Shown here piece after piece: positions 50,441-59,710 of a stretch of 64,000 nucleotides of DNA (positions are counted from its first letter, which is position 1; every line of letters begins with the position of its first letter). This DNA comes from Carnobacterium iners. GTDB lineage: Bacteria > Bacillota > Bacilli > Lactobacillales > Carnobacteriaceae. Under the pieces are notes generated by a model that saw only the letters and a list, made by a program, of their open reading frames with translations, ran no database searches and had not been told where the DNA came from. Location: assembly GCF_900177385.1 (NCBI RefSeq), contig NZ_FXBJ01000002.1, positions 1,430,001-1,494,000 of the forward strand. Reading direction: 5' to 3'. The position numbers and the translations under genes are program-made.

Positions 50441-52354
50441 ATGAATAAGATTAAAAAAAAACATTCTCACGAAGAGCACAACCATAATTATAATCATGGG
50501 AAAACACCTGTTTATTTATATTATATTGGTTTAGTTTTATCGTTAATAGCATTAATATTAAACGAAAAATATGTGCTGCTGCAAAATAGCCTATTTTTAA
50601 TCGCTATCATTACAGCGGGCTATCATGTCATTATTTCGGAAGGATTAAAAGAGACGATTGAACGCACTAAAAATAATAAAAAATTTACTCCTAATTCTCA
50701 TGTTTTAATGGGGTTAGCGGCAATTGGTGCTTCGTTAATAGGAAAATTTTGGGAAGGAGCACTCTTGATTCTTATTTTTTCTGGTGCCCACTTCCTCGAA
50801 GATTACGCTGAAGGTAAGAGTAAAAGAGAAATAACGAAGTTAATGGAAATGAATCCAACAACAGCTAGATTCATTATGCCTGATGGAACAATAAAGGTTG
50901 TTGATGTCGAAGAACTAAAAGTTGGCGATCATCTACAAGTCTTAAATGGAGGACAAGTTCCTATTGATGGAATTATTTTGTCTGGAACAACTTTTATTAA
51001 TGAGTCTGCTATTAATGGAGAAAGCATGCCTAAAGAAAAAACTAAAGGCGATGCTGTTTTTGGGAGTACAGTAAATGGAACAAGTACTTTTTCAATGGAA
51101 GTTACAAAAGAAAATAAGGATACAGTATTCTCGAAAATTTTACAATTAGTCAATCAAAATCAAGAAAATCAGACAAAAGCGGCTAGTATTATCCAAAAAT
51201 TTGAACCTAAATATGTTACGTTTGTTTTAATTGCTATTCCTTTAGTCATTTTACTCACTTCTCTTTTATCGGATTGGACATGGACAGAAAGTATTTATAG
51301 GGGACTAGTTTTACTCGTTGCAGCCTCACCTTGTGCGCTAGCGGCTAGTACTATTTCTGCAACTTTATCTGCAACGTCTGACCTTGCAAAAAAAGGTGTT
51401 CTTTCAAAAGGAAGTACGTATCTATCACAACTAGCAGATATAAAGGCTATCGCTTTTGATAAAACGGGTACCCTTACTCGTGGTAAACCAGAAGTGACTG
51501 ATTACTATTTTAATTATTCTACCAATGTTACTAGGATGACGGATATCATTGTAGCTCTTGAAAAAGAGTCAAATCATCCATTAGCTAATGCTATTTTAGA
51601 AAAATTTGATAAGAAGAATAAGTTAGAGATAAACGTGACAAATCAAATTGGAAAAGGATTAACAGGTGATTATCAGGGGAGAAGTTATCGGATTGGAAAA
51701 CCAACTTCTTTTAAAGCTGTTTCCAATGAATACAGTAAATTAAACACAGAATGGGCATCTACAGGAAAGACCGTTGTATATGTAGCGGAAGATGAAATAG
51801 TCATTGGTCTAATTGGTTTAATGGATATTCCTAGTCAAGAAGCGAAAGCAACAATTGCTTACTTTAAAAACCTGGGTATTCATACAACGTTGATTACCGG
51901 AGATTCCCAAATGACAGGACAAGCTGTAGGTAAACAATTAGGAATAGACGAAGTTATTGCCAATGTTATGCCAGAAGATAAATCACTAATCATCAATAAG
52001 AAAAAAGAGCAGTACGGAATAACCGCGATGGTAGGAGACGGTGTAAACGATGCGCCTGCTCTTGTTAAGGCAGATATTGGGATTGCTATGGGGGATGGAA
52101 CAGATGTTGCAGTAGAGGTATCTGATTTGGTTTTAATGCAAAACGATTTATCTAAATTAGTTAACGCACACAAAAGTTCTTTAAAAATGAAACAGATTAT
52201 TTGGCAAAATATTATTTTTTCAATGTTAGTTGTAGCCTTTTTAGTTGTAGTCAGCTTAATTGGATTAGCTAATATCACAATCAGTGTCATTATTCATGAA
52301 GGAAGTACATTGGTTGTTATTCTAAATGGTCTCAGATTATTAAGAACGAAATAA
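50441..52354 (+). CDS. heavy-metal P-type ATPase, P1B4 subgroup (PfeT/FrvA/CzcP-like)
   Basis: A 637-residue metal pump. His-rich tail KKHSHEEHNHNYNHGK at residues 5-20 instead of a CxxC domain; actuator TGE-equivalent NGESMPK; ion-binding SPC in AASPCALAAS; phosphorylated Asp in FDKTGTLTRGK; HP motif ESNHPLA; GDGVNDAPAL hinge; and HEGST in the last helix. SPC plus HEG(G/S)T defines P1B4 pumps, which export Fe(II), Co(II) or Zn(II). Start ATG 50441 with AAAGGTGAT; GTG 50432 lies inside that site. Confidence 0.9.
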   Translation: MNKIKKKHSHEEHNHNYNHGKTPVYLYYIGLVLSLIALILNEKYVLLQNSLFLIAIITAGYHVIISEGLKETIERTKNNKKFTPNSHVLMGLAAIGASLIGKFWEGALLILIFSGAHFLEDYAEGKSKREITKLMEMNPTTARFIMPDGTIKVVDVEELKVGDHLQVLNGGQVPIDGIILSGTTFINESAINGESMPKEKTKGDAVFGSTVNGTSTFSMEVTKENKDTVFSKILQLVNQNQENQTKAASIIQKFEPKYVTFVLIAIPLVILLTSLLSDWTWTESIYRGLVLLVAASPCALAASTISATLSATSDLAKKGVLSKGSTYLSQLADIKAIAFDKTGTLTRGKPEVTDYYFNYSTNVTRMTDIIVALEKESNHPLANAILEKFDKKNKLEINVTNQIGKGLTGDYQGRSYRIGKPTSFKAVSNEYSKLNTEWASTGKTVVYVAEDEIVIGLIGLMDIPSQEAKATIAYFKNLGIHTTLITGDSQMTGQAVGKQLGIDEVIANVMPEDKSLIINKKKEQYGITAMVGDGVNDAPALVKADIGIAMGDGTDVAVEVSDLVLMQNDLSKLVNAHKSSLKMKQIIWQNIIFSMLVVAFLVVVSLIGLANITISVIIHEGSTLVVILNGLRLLRTK

Positions 52355-52394
52355 AAAAACTGGACTGTCTCTTTTAGAGATAGCCCAGTTTTTT
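52354..52394. terminator. bidirectional terminator after the metal ATPase
   Basis: AAAAAACTGG / CCAGTTTTTT with inner CTGTCTC / GAGATAG, loop TTTTA. Confidence 0.85.
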
Positions 52395-52395
52395 C

Positions 52396-52926
52396 TTACT
52401 CATCTTTTGTTGAATCAGGAAAAACAAAACGATTTTTTTTAAATTTTTGAAGCGCATAAGTAGAAAGTATAATATTTACTAGAATAGCAATAACACTACC
52501 TATGACGGTATCAAGAACCCGATTAAGACCATAAATATAAGTAGCATTCATCGGAATCGTAAAATAAGTAATCATATAAGTAGCTGTGCCACCGATAATT
52601 CCATCATGATAGTGCAATCGGTCGCAGATAATAATAACAAGCATTTGCCCAATAGAAACACCAATAATTTCAAGAATAAACTGATTCCCTGTTGCTGTCT
52701 GGAATAATACTAGCGCCGTTGCAAGAATAGCACCGACTGCATTTCCAAAGATACGATTTCTCCCAAAATTAAAGCTCGTTCTCCAGTCTGCTCTCAAAGA
52801 AAAAACAGCAGCTAAAGCAGCTAAAGCGGGAGTTCCTCGATTTGTATAGTGAAAAAAAATCATACATAAAGCTACAGCAATTCCTGTTTTGATTGTACGC
52901 ATACCAATTCGATAATGACTTTTCAA
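52396..52926 (-). CDS. FUSC/aromatic acid exporter (DUF939) family protein, half-size copy 1
   Basis: About 176 residues, all membrane helices of the ArAE_1 N-terminal domain: YRIGMRTIKTGIAVALCMIF, RGTPALAALAAVFSLRADWR, RIFGNAVGAILATALVL, VIIICDRL and RVLDTVIGSVIAILVNIIL. The C-terminal cytoplasmic domain found in full-length (about 320 residue) YqjA-like proteins is absent; it ends with a basic tail. TTG 52926 is preferred by alignment with copy 2 and a GAGTGG upstream; the frame is open to ATG 52986. Confidence 0.8.
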   Translation of the reverse strand: MKSHYRIGMRTIKTGIAVALCMIFFHYTNRGTPALAALAAVFSLRADWRTSFNFGRNRIFGNAVGAILATALVLFQTATGNQFILEIIGVSIGQMLVIIICDRLHYHDGIIGGTATYMITYFTIPMNATYIYGLNRVLDTVIGSVIAILVNIILSTYALQKFKKNRFVFPDSTKDE

Positions 52927-53089
52927 CAATATCCACTCACTTTTTAGTTGACCTTTTAACAAGCAAGGTCTGATAATATCTATCATACAGAGATTCCATA
53001 CTAAAATGCAAGAGTCTTTAGCAAAAAAGGTTAGAAATAAAGGAGATGTTACAGAAAATAAAACTCAAATTGAAAATTAAAAGCAATAG

Positions 53090-53575
53090 TTATTTTTTTG
53101 AGTGGTAAGGAATAAGCAAATTAATAAAAATAGCAATAAAAGCGCCAATGAACGTATCAAAGATACGCTGAATAGCATAAAAGAGGGCATCATCAATAGG
53201 AATCGTATAGTAAATGATTAAAAAAGCAGCTGTTCCACCAATAATTCCTGCATTATTTTTAAGTAAGTCACAGATAACAATAATAAAAATAATAGCTACT
53301 GGTACACCGATAAGTTCAATCAAAAAATGGGTGCCAAAAATATTTTGAACAAGAACAACTAATGTTGCAGTAAAGGCTCCAATAGAATTACCCAAAATCC
53401 TATTTTTACTGAATTTAAAAGTCATTCGCCAATCTTCTCTTAAAACAAAAATAGCAGTTAATGAAGCTATCATAGGGGCTCCACGATTAGTGAAATGAAA
53501 CAATAAAATACAGCTGGCTACGGCGATAGCAGTTTTAACGGTGCGCATACCAATTCGATACTCTCCGATCATCAT
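53090..53575 (-). CDS. FUSC/aromatic acid exporter (DUF939) family protein, half-size copy 2
   Basis: A 161-residue tandem paralogue of the preceding protein: YRIGMRTVKTAIAVASCILL, RGAPMIASLTAIFVLREDWR, RILGNSIGAFTATLVVL and RIFDTFIGAFIAIFINLLI line up block for block. AGGAGGATTTTGCTG precedes ATG 53575. Stop at once after YHSKK, so again only the membrane half. A 160-bp spacer separates the copies; both are transcribed leftward. Confidence 0.8.
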   Translation of the reverse strand: MMIGEYRIGMRTVKTAIAVASCILLFHFTNRGAPMIASLTAIFVLREDWRMTFKFSKNRILGNSIGAFTATLVVLVQNIFGTHFLIELIGVPVAIIFIIVICDLLKNNAGIIGGTAAFLIIYYTIPIDDALFYAIQRIFDTFIGAFIAIFINLLIPYHSKK

Positions 53576-53751
53576 CAGCAAAATCCTCCTTAATAAACGT
53601 ATAAAGTCAACTGACTTTATGAGTCTTCTTTTAATTTTCTATTTTATCATAAAAAAATCAGTAAAAAAATAATATCCTAAATAAATAACGCTTACATCAA
53701 TTGATATGATAAGGTATAGATAGAAACAAAAAAGAAAGTAGGAGGAAAATG

Positions 53752-54921
53752 ATGAAAAAAATAACAGTCTTATTTAGTTTATTAACAATAGGATTTATTT
53801 TGTCTTCTTGTCGACTTTTTAAGATAGATGATTCCGCTGTTAGCGAAGCAGTTTCTAGTCAAAATCAAGTGACTGATAGCTCTAAAGAATCACTAAAATC
53901 AAGTGAAACCGATGATTCTTCTATTACAGAGAGCTCAATTAATTCAGATGAATCTAAAGAAATAGTAACTGAAAACCAATTAGCTGATTACTTTCCTGAA
54001 ACGGCTAATAAAGAATACGTATATATAGGAGAAGGAAATGAATACGCAAGTTACGATGTATTTACAGATTATGAAGCAAACAATTCTAAGCAAACAAGAA
54101 CAAATAATGGAGGTACAGAAGTAGTAAAAGTATTGGATTTAGAAGAAAATCAAGTAGTGGTTCGCATAGATCGAGAGGAAACCTATACTAGAGAAAATTG
54201 GCTCAAAACAAAAATATCTAATAAAAATGAAGAAATGGAAATTTTAATAAAAAGCCCAATAAAAGTCGGGACTAGCTGGGAAGTAGTAGGAGAACGCACA
54301 AGATCTATTACTGCCATCAATGTCTCTATGACGACCCCAATTGGAACGTTTAACACGATAGAAGTGACGACTGGAGGAACAGGAGACAAGGAAATTACTT
54401 ATTATGCACCCAATATAGGATTAGTGAAAAGTGTGTTTTCATTAAATGGTTACAATGTAACATCAACATTAAGTGAAATAAACGAGACACCATTGATGCA
54501 AACAATCCGTTTTTATTACCCTGAATCTGACGGAAAAACCATGTCCTTCGTCGACAAAGAAGTAGCCTTTAAAACAAATAATGTTACAAGAAAAAGAATC
54601 GAAGCAGCCTATAAAGAAGTCCCTAATAATCAAGTCGGAAATGTCCTTTCTAAAAATACTAAGATCTTAAGTTTGTATTTAAATAAAGATGGCCATGTAT
54701 ACATTGATTTTTCAAAGGAACTAACTTCTGAAATGAATGCGGGGACAGCCTTTGAAACGTTGATTATGCAAAGTCTTGTTAACACAATTGGTGGGTATTA
54801 TCATACGAATGACGTTTATCTAACAGTAGAAGGTAAACCTTATAGTACAGGCCATATTCAAATGGAAAAAGGGGAACCCTTTATGGTAACCAATAAAAAT
54901 AGTCACGAGCTAGGAAAATAA
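53752..54921 (+). CDS. lipoprotein with C-terminal GerMN domain
   Basis: About 389 residues. Signal peptide with lipobox ILSSC (Cys near residue 22), a Ser/Thr/Glu-rich linker of about 60 residues, a middle domain similar to lipoprotein beta folds (VVVRIDREETYTREN, SPIKVGTSWEVVGERT), and a GerMN-type domain from about 265 (IRFYYPESDGKTMSFVDKEV, LSLYLNKDGHVYIDFSKEL, SLVNTIGGYYHTNDVYLTVE). GerMN is best known from spore germination protein GerM but occurs in non-sporulating envelope proteins. ATG 53749 or 53752 follow AGGAGG; the second has better spacing. Confidence 0.85.
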   Translation: MKKITVLFSLLTIGFILSSCRLFKIDDSAVSEAVSSQNQVTDSSKESLKSSETDDSSITESSINSDESKEIVTENQLADYFPETANKEYVYIGEGNEYASYDVFTDYEANNSKQTRTNNGGTEVVKVLDLEENQVVVRIDREETYTRENWLKTKISNKNEEMEILIKSPIKVGTSWEVVGERTRSITAINVSMTTPIGTFNTIEVTTGGTGDKEITYYAPNIGLVKSVFSLNGYNVTSTLSEINETPLMQTIRFYYPESDGKTMSFVDKEVAFKTNNVTRKRIEAAYKEVPNNQVGNVLSKNTKILSLYLNKDGHVYIDFSKELTSEMNAGTAFETLIMQSLVNTIGGYYHTNDVYLTVEGKPYSTGHIQMEKGEPFMVTNKNSHELGK

Positions 54922-54937
54922 TAAAATAGAAAAGGCG

Positions 54938-54974
54938 GAATAGCTAGATTTTCTAGTCTCTATTCTGTTTTTTT
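54938..54974 (+). terminator. terminator after the GerMN lipoprotein gene
   Basis: GAATAG-CTAGA / TCTAG-..-CTATTC around TTT, then GTTTTTTT. Confidence 0.75.
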
Positions 54975-55013
54975 GTGTAAGAAAATAAAAGAATAAAAAA
55001 AGTAAATAAACGG

Positions 55014-55042
55014 TTGCTTAAATTGTCAGAATATTCTATACT
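55014..55042 (+). promoter_or_regulatory. liv operon promoter
   Basis: TTGCTT (55014-55019), 17-bp spacer, TATACT (55037-55042); about 98 bases before livJ. Confidence 0.75.
55021..55035. promoter_or_regulatory. CodY-box-like operator in the liv promoter
   Basis: AATTGTCAGAATATT matches the CodY consensus AATTTTCWGAAAATT at 13 of 15 positions and fills the spacer between -35 and -10. CodY with bound isoleucine, leucine or valine would block the promoter, in keeping with the transporter encoded. Confidence 0.7.
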
Positions 55043-55140
55043 GTTAGACATTAGCAACTCTTACCAAATTCTAATGTAAATAATATCCAATTTTAAGATT
55101 AGTTGAGAAGAAGCTAAAAAACCATATAGGAGGAAACCAA

Positions 55141-56289
55141 ATGAAAAAATTAATTGTAGGCCTTGCAGCATTGGCATTATTTACCACGGCTTGTGGTACA
55201 AAAGAAAATACGAAGGATGCCGATACAATTAAAATCGGTGGGAATTTCGAATTAACCGGTCCTGTTTCCGCATATGGAACGGCAGAATCAAAAGGTGTTC
55301 AACTAGCGATTAAAGAAATTAATGCAGCTGGTGGCGTTTTAGATAAAAAATTAGACTATGTTGAGTTAGATAATAAATCTGATACAACAGAGTCAGCTAG
55401 TGTAGCCACTAAATTAGCAACACAAGAAAAAGTATCTCTTATCGTAGGACCTGCAACCAGTGGAGCAACAAAATCAGCAACCCCTTCTCTTACGAGAGCA
55501 AAAGTAGCGATGATCACACCCTCAGGAACAGATGATGGGTTAACATTAGATAGTAAAGGCAACGTTCAACCATTCGTTTTTAGAACGGGTTTCCAAGATT
55601 CTTTTCAAGGAGTAGCATTGGCGGAATTTGCTGAAACAAGCTTAAGTTCTAAAAAAGCGGTCATCATCGGAGATAGTTCGAGTGATTACGCTATTGGGTT
55701 AACAAAATCTTTCAAAAACTCATATGCTGGTGAAATTGTCGCTGATGAAAACTTTACAGCTGATGATACGGACTTTAACGCTATCTTGACTCGAATCAAA
55801 GACAAAGACTTCGATGTTATCTATATGCCCGCTTATTATGAGCAAGCAGGTTTAATCATCAAGCAAGCACGTGAAATGGGTATCGAACAACCGATTTTAG
55901 GAGCTGATGGGTTTAGTAACCAAGCGTTACTAGATTTAGCTGGCGAAGAAAATGTTTCAAATGTTTATTACTCAGCTCATTTCTCATTAAACAATAAAGA
56001 AAAGAAAATCACAGATTTTATCAAAGCGTATACTGATGAATACGATATCGCACCTGATGCTTTTGCTGCACTAGCTTATGATTCTGTCTACTTGGCAAAA
56101 CAAGGAATTGAAGAAGCAGATAGCTCAGATCCTCAAGAGGTTGCTAAAGCTCTTGAAAAAGTGACAGACTTCAACGGAATCACTGGTAATTTCTCTATTG
56201 ATGAAAATCATAATCCAGTGAAATCAGTATTTGTCATCGAATTACAAGACGGTAAAGAAGCTGGCGGTACTGAAGTAAAACCTAAATAA
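55141..56289 (+). CDS. livJ: branched-chain amino acid ABC transporter substrate-binding lipoprotein
   Basis: A 382-residue lipoprotein: signal peptide with lipobox TTAC (Cys near 18), then the LivJ/LivK periplasmic-binding fold, IKIGGNFELTGPVSAYG, IVGPATSGATKSATP, FRTGFQDSFQGVALAEF and DAFAALAYDSVYLA. Binds Leu, Ile or Val outside the membrane. AGGAGG 7 bases upstream. First gene of livJHMGF-CBS/ACT. Confidence 0.93.
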   Translation: MKKLIVGLAALALFTTACGTKENTKDADTIKIGGNFELTGPVSAYGTAESKGVQLAIKEINAAGGVLDKKLDYVELDNKSDTTESASVATKLATQEKVSLIVGPATSGATKSATPSLTRAKVAMITPSGTDDGLTLDSKGNVQPFVFRTGFQDSFQGVALAEFAETSLSSKKAVIIGDSSSDYAIGLTKSFKNSYAGEIVADENFTADDTDFNAILTRIKDKDFDVIYMPAYYEQAGLIIKQAREMGIEQPILGADGFSNQALLDLAGEENVSNVYYSAHFSLNNKEKKITDFIKAYTDEYDIAPDAFAALAYDSVYLAKQGIEEADSSDPQEVAKALEKVTDFNGITGNFSIDENHNPVKSVFVIELQDGKEAGGTEVKPK

Positions 56290-56365
56290 ACAAGAAACGA
56301 TTAAAGAAGGTGCAGGCTGAATGTAGCTTTGCATCTTTTTAATTTTAGGAGAAAAGAGGAGCCTT

Positions 56366-57244
56366 ATGGAAAATTTTATTCAGCAATTAATTAACGGGCT
56401 TTCATTAGGAAGCATTTATGCTTTAATTGCTCTTGGTTATACGATGGTATATGGCATTATTAAGTTAATCAATTTTGCTCACGGTGAAATTTATATGGTC
56501 GGTGCTTTTGTCGGTTATGCTACTATCAATACCTTTCAGCTTGGGTTAATCCCTTCACTCATCATTTCAATGGCTTTTTGTGCTTTGTTAGGTGCGATGA
56601 TTGAACGTGTTGCTTACAAACCGCTAAGAAAAGCTACGCGTGTTGCAGCCTTAATTACAGCGATTGGTGTGTCATTTTTATTGCAAAATATTATGATTTA
56701 TATTGTTGGACCACAGGTGCGGGCCTTTCCACAAGTCATTGAAAATAAAGTTTATTCCGTTGGAAATATCCAAATAAATCAAACGCAAATCACGATTTTT
56801 TTAACAACGATTATTTTGATGGTAGCTTTGCAGTTTATCGTTAAGAAAACTAAAATGGGCAAAGCGATGAGAGCAGTTAGCACAGATGCTGACGCGGCTA
56901 GATTAATGGGAATAAACGTAGACAATGTCATTTCCTTTACCTTTATTTTAGGTTCTTCATTAGCTGGCGCGGCTGGCGTATTAGTTGGGATGTATTACAA
57001 TTCGATTGATCCTTTGATGGGTGTTGCACCGGGATTAAAAGCTTTTATCGCCGCTGTTTTAGGTGGAATTGGCATTATTCCAGGTGCGTTAGTTGGAGGA
57101 TTTGCTATTGGTATTATTGAAACATTAATAAGCGGATACGGCAGCTCGTTGATTAAAGATGCTGTTGTTTACCTTATTTTAATTATTATTTTAATTGTTA
57201 AGCCAACTGGCTTATTAGGCAAAAATAAAAAAGAGAAAGTGTAG
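56366..57244 (+). CDS. livH: branched-chain amino acid ABC transporter permease LivH
   Basis: A 292-residue permease with about eight helices: LINGLSLGSIYALIALGYTM, INFAHGEIYMVGAFVGY and PGLKAFIAAVLGGIGIIPGAL. Pairs with LivM. The stop is followed immediately by the GTG/ATG region of livM. Confidence 0.94.
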   Translation: MENFIQQLINGLSLGSIYALIALGYTMVYGIIKLINFAHGEIYMVGAFVGYATINTFQLGLIPSLIISMAFCALLGAMIERVAYKPLRKATRVAALITAIGVSFLLQNIMIYIVGPQVRAFPQVIENKVYSVGNIQINQTQITIFLTTIILMVALQFIVKKTKMGKAMRAVSTDADAARLMGINVDNVISFTFILGSSLAGAAGVLVGMYYNSIDPLMGVAPGLKAFIAAVLGGIGIIPGALVGGFAIGIIETLISGYGSSLIKDAVVYLILIIILIVKPTGLLGKNKKEKV

Positions 57245-57253
57245 GTGTTAAAA

Positions 57254-58228
57254 ATGAAGCAACTAAATAAAACCAATCTTGGCTGGCTCATTTTTATCCT
57301 AGTCGCCTTTCTTGCTACTCAACTGCTTGTTTCTTTCGGTATTATTGATGCTTTTTATGAGATTACGTTAATGACAATCTTAATCAATATTATTTTAGCA
57401 GTGGGATTAAATTTAATTATCGGTTTTTCTGGACAATTTTCTTTAGGCCATGCAGGTTTTATGGCGATTGGAGCTTATTGTACGGCCATTATGACAATCA
57501 AAATTCCGACACTAGTCGGCTTATTTGCTGGGATTTTATTAGGAGCAGTCATTGCAGGAGTAGTTGCGTTACTTGTTGGAATCCCAACTTTACGATTAAA
57601 AGGCGACTATTTAGCCATTGCTACTTTAGGAGTAGCTGAAATTATTCGCATTGCTATTTTGAATATGGGGAGTCTAACAAACGGTGCAGCTGGATTAAGT
57701 GATATTCCTTATCTAACCACTTGGCAATTAGCGTTTATTTTTGTAGTGATAACACTCATTATTGTAGTCAACTACATTAAAAGTAGCGCTGGAAGAGCAA
57801 CCATTGCGATTCGTGAAGATGAAATCGCTGCTGAATCGATGGGAATCAATACGACTAAATACAAAACGATTGCTTTTGTAATCGGCGCAGCAACAGCAGC
57901 TGTCGCAGGTGGTTTACATGCTTCTTACTTTAGTGTTATTCGCCCAGCAGATTTTACTTTTATGAAGTCAATTGATATTTTAATCATTGTTGTTTTTGGT
58001 GGATTAGGAAGTGTCACAGGTAGTGTTATTGCCGCTATCGTTTTAGGTATTATTAATGTCTTTTTACAACCTTTTGGACAATTACGGATGATTCTTTACT
58101 CGTTGGCTCTGATTGCTATTATGATTTTCAAGCCCTCAGGATTATTTGGGACAAAAGAATTTACGATTTCTACTGTAATGAAAAAAAGAAAAATGAAAAC
58201 TCCTACTAAAAAGGAGGAAACCAAATGA
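57254..58228 (+). CDS. livM: branched-chain amino acid ABC transporter permease LivM
   Basis: A 324-residue permease: NLIIGFSGQFSLGHAGFMAIGAY, GDYLAIATLGVAEIIR, GAAGLSDIP, AIREDEIAAESMGIN (the coupling helix with EAA-like loop) and VVFGGLGSVTGSVIAA. ATG 57254 is preferred with TAGGTG as its site; GTG 57245 lies inside that. Overlaps livG by 4 bases. Confidence 0.93.
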   Translation: MKQLNKTNLGWLIFILVAFLATQLLVSFGIIDAFYEITLMTILINIILAVGLNLIIGFSGQFSLGHAGFMAIGAYCTAIMTIKIPTLVGLFAGILLGAVIAGVVALLVGIPTLRLKGDYLAIATLGVAEIIRIAILNMGSLTNGAAGLSDIPYLTTWQLAFIFVVITLIIVVNYIKSSAGRATIAIREDEIAAESMGINTTKYKTIAFVIGAATAAVAGGLHASYFSVIRPADFTFMKSIDILIIVVFGGLGSVTGSVIAAIVLGIINVFLQPFGQLRMILYSLALIAIMIFKPSGLFGTKEFTISTVMKKRKMKTPTKKEETK

Positions 58229-58998
58229 GTTTATTAGAAGTGAAAAAATTGACTAAAAACTTTGGTGGCTTGGCAGCTGTTTCAATGGTGTCTATGGAAC
58301 TTTATCCCAACGAATTAGTCGGGTTGATTGGACCAAATGGAGCTGGTAAAACAACGCTATTTAATTTATTAACAGGAGTCTATCAACCAACAGAAGGCAG
58401 TATTGATTTAGAAATCAAAGGTAAAAAACAGTCCTTAATTGGAAAAAAAACCTATAACATTACAGATATGGGCTTAGGCCGAACCTTTCAAAATATTCGA
58501 TTATTCAAAAATCTAACCGTATTAGACAATGTTTTAATTGGTATGCATGCAAAAAAAAAAGTCGGAGCATTAGCTGGTATAATCCGTACACCTCATTTTT
58601 ATCAGTCTGAAGAAAAAATGAAAAAAGACGCGATTGCATTACTTACTATTTTTAATTTAGAAGATAAAGTAGCTGAACTAGCTAAGAATTTACCTTATGG
58701 GGAACAAAGGCGTTTAGAGATTGTTCGCGCACTAGCAACGAAACCAAAAATTTTGTTTTTAGATGAACCTGCAGCTGGAATGAATCCACAAGAAACAGCT
58801 GATTTAACCGCTTTAATTCGCCAGATTCAAAGAGATTTTGAAATCACGATTTTATTAATCGAACATGATATGTCTCTAGTTATGAACGTTTGCGAGCGAA
58901 TTTATGTGTTGGAATACGGCCGGATGATTGCTCATGGAACACCAGCAGAAATAAAAAACAATCAAGCGGTTATTAAAGCTTATTTAGGTGGTGATTAG
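58225..58998 (+). CDS. livG: branched-chain amino acid ABC transporter ATPase LivG
   Basis: A 257-residue ATPase: Walker A GPNGAGKTT, GLGRTFQNIRLFKNLTVLDN, signature LPYGEQRRLEIVRAL, Walker B ILFLDEPAAGMN, switch His LIEHDMSLVM. Starts in ATGA overlap with livM behind GGAGG. Confidence 0.95.
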   Translation: MSLLEVKKLTKNFGGLAAVSMVSMELYPNELVGLIGPNGAGKTTLFNLLTGVYQPTEGSIDLEIKGKKQSLIGKKTYNITDMGLGRTFQNIRLFKNLTVLDNVLIGMHAKKKVGALAGIIRTPHFYQSEEKMKKDAIALLTIFNLEDKVAELAKNLPYGEQRRLEIVRALATKPKILFLDEPAAGMNPQETADLTALIRQIQRDFEITILLIEHDMSLVMNVCERIYVLEYGRMIAHGTPAEIKNNQAVIKAYLGGD

Positions 58999-59000
58999 CA

Positions 59001-59705
59001 ATGTTAGAAGTCAAAAAGTTAACCGTTCATTATGGCGTAATACAAGCAACGAAAGAAGTAAGTTTCCAGGTGAAAGAAGGCGAAATTGTCTCGCTAATTG
59101 GAGCTAATGGAGCAGGTAAGTCAACGATTCTTAAAGCGATATCTGGTTTGCATCGAGCAACTTCAGGCGATATTCTCTACCAAGGTAAGCCGATTCAAAA
59201 GGAATCTACGAAGAAAATTGTTGAACTAGGTATTTCTCAAGTTCCAGAAGGACGGCATGTCTTTGGAGGGATGACCGTTCTTGAAAATCTGGAAATGGGT
59301 GCTTTTCTTCGTAAAGATAAAGCTGAAATCCAAAAAGATTTTAAAATGGTATTTGAGCGATTTCCTATTCTAGAAGAGCGAAAAAAACAAGACACAGCCA
59401 CTTTATCTGGTGGAGAACAACAAATGGTGGCTATGGGAAGAGCTTTGATGTCTCGTCCTAAATTGTTGCTATTAGATGAGCCTTCAATGGGACTTGCCCC
59501 TATTTTCATTAAAGAAATATTTGCTATTATCAAGATGATCAATGCTCAGGGCACAACAGTTTTACTTATCGAACAGAATGCTAAAGTTGCCCTAGAAATA
59601 GCGCAACAAGGCTACGTATTAGAGACAGGAAGAGTCGTGAAAAGTGGAACGGGTAAAGAATTGTTGGCTAGTGATGATGTACAAAAAGCCTATTTAGGGG
59701 GATAA
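59001..59705 (+). CDS. livF: branched-chain amino acid ABC transporter ATPase LivF
   Basis: A 234-residue ATPase: Walker A GANGAGKST, signature LSGGEQQMVAMGRAL, Walker B LLLLDEPSMGLAP, LLIEQNAKVALEIAQQGYVLETG. Two bases after livG. Confidence 0.95.
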   Translation: MLEVKKLTVHYGVIQATKEVSFQVKEGEIVSLIGANGAGKSTILKAISGLHRATSGDILYQGKPIQKESTKKIVELGISQVPEGRHVFGGMTVLENLEMGAFLRKDKAEIQKDFKMVFERFPILEERKKQDTATLSGGEQQMVAMGRALMSRPKLLLLDEPSMGLAPIFIKEIFAIIKMINAQGTTVLLIEQNAKVALEIAQQGYVLETGRVVKSGTGKELLASDDVQKAYLGG

Positions 59706-59710
59706 GTGCA

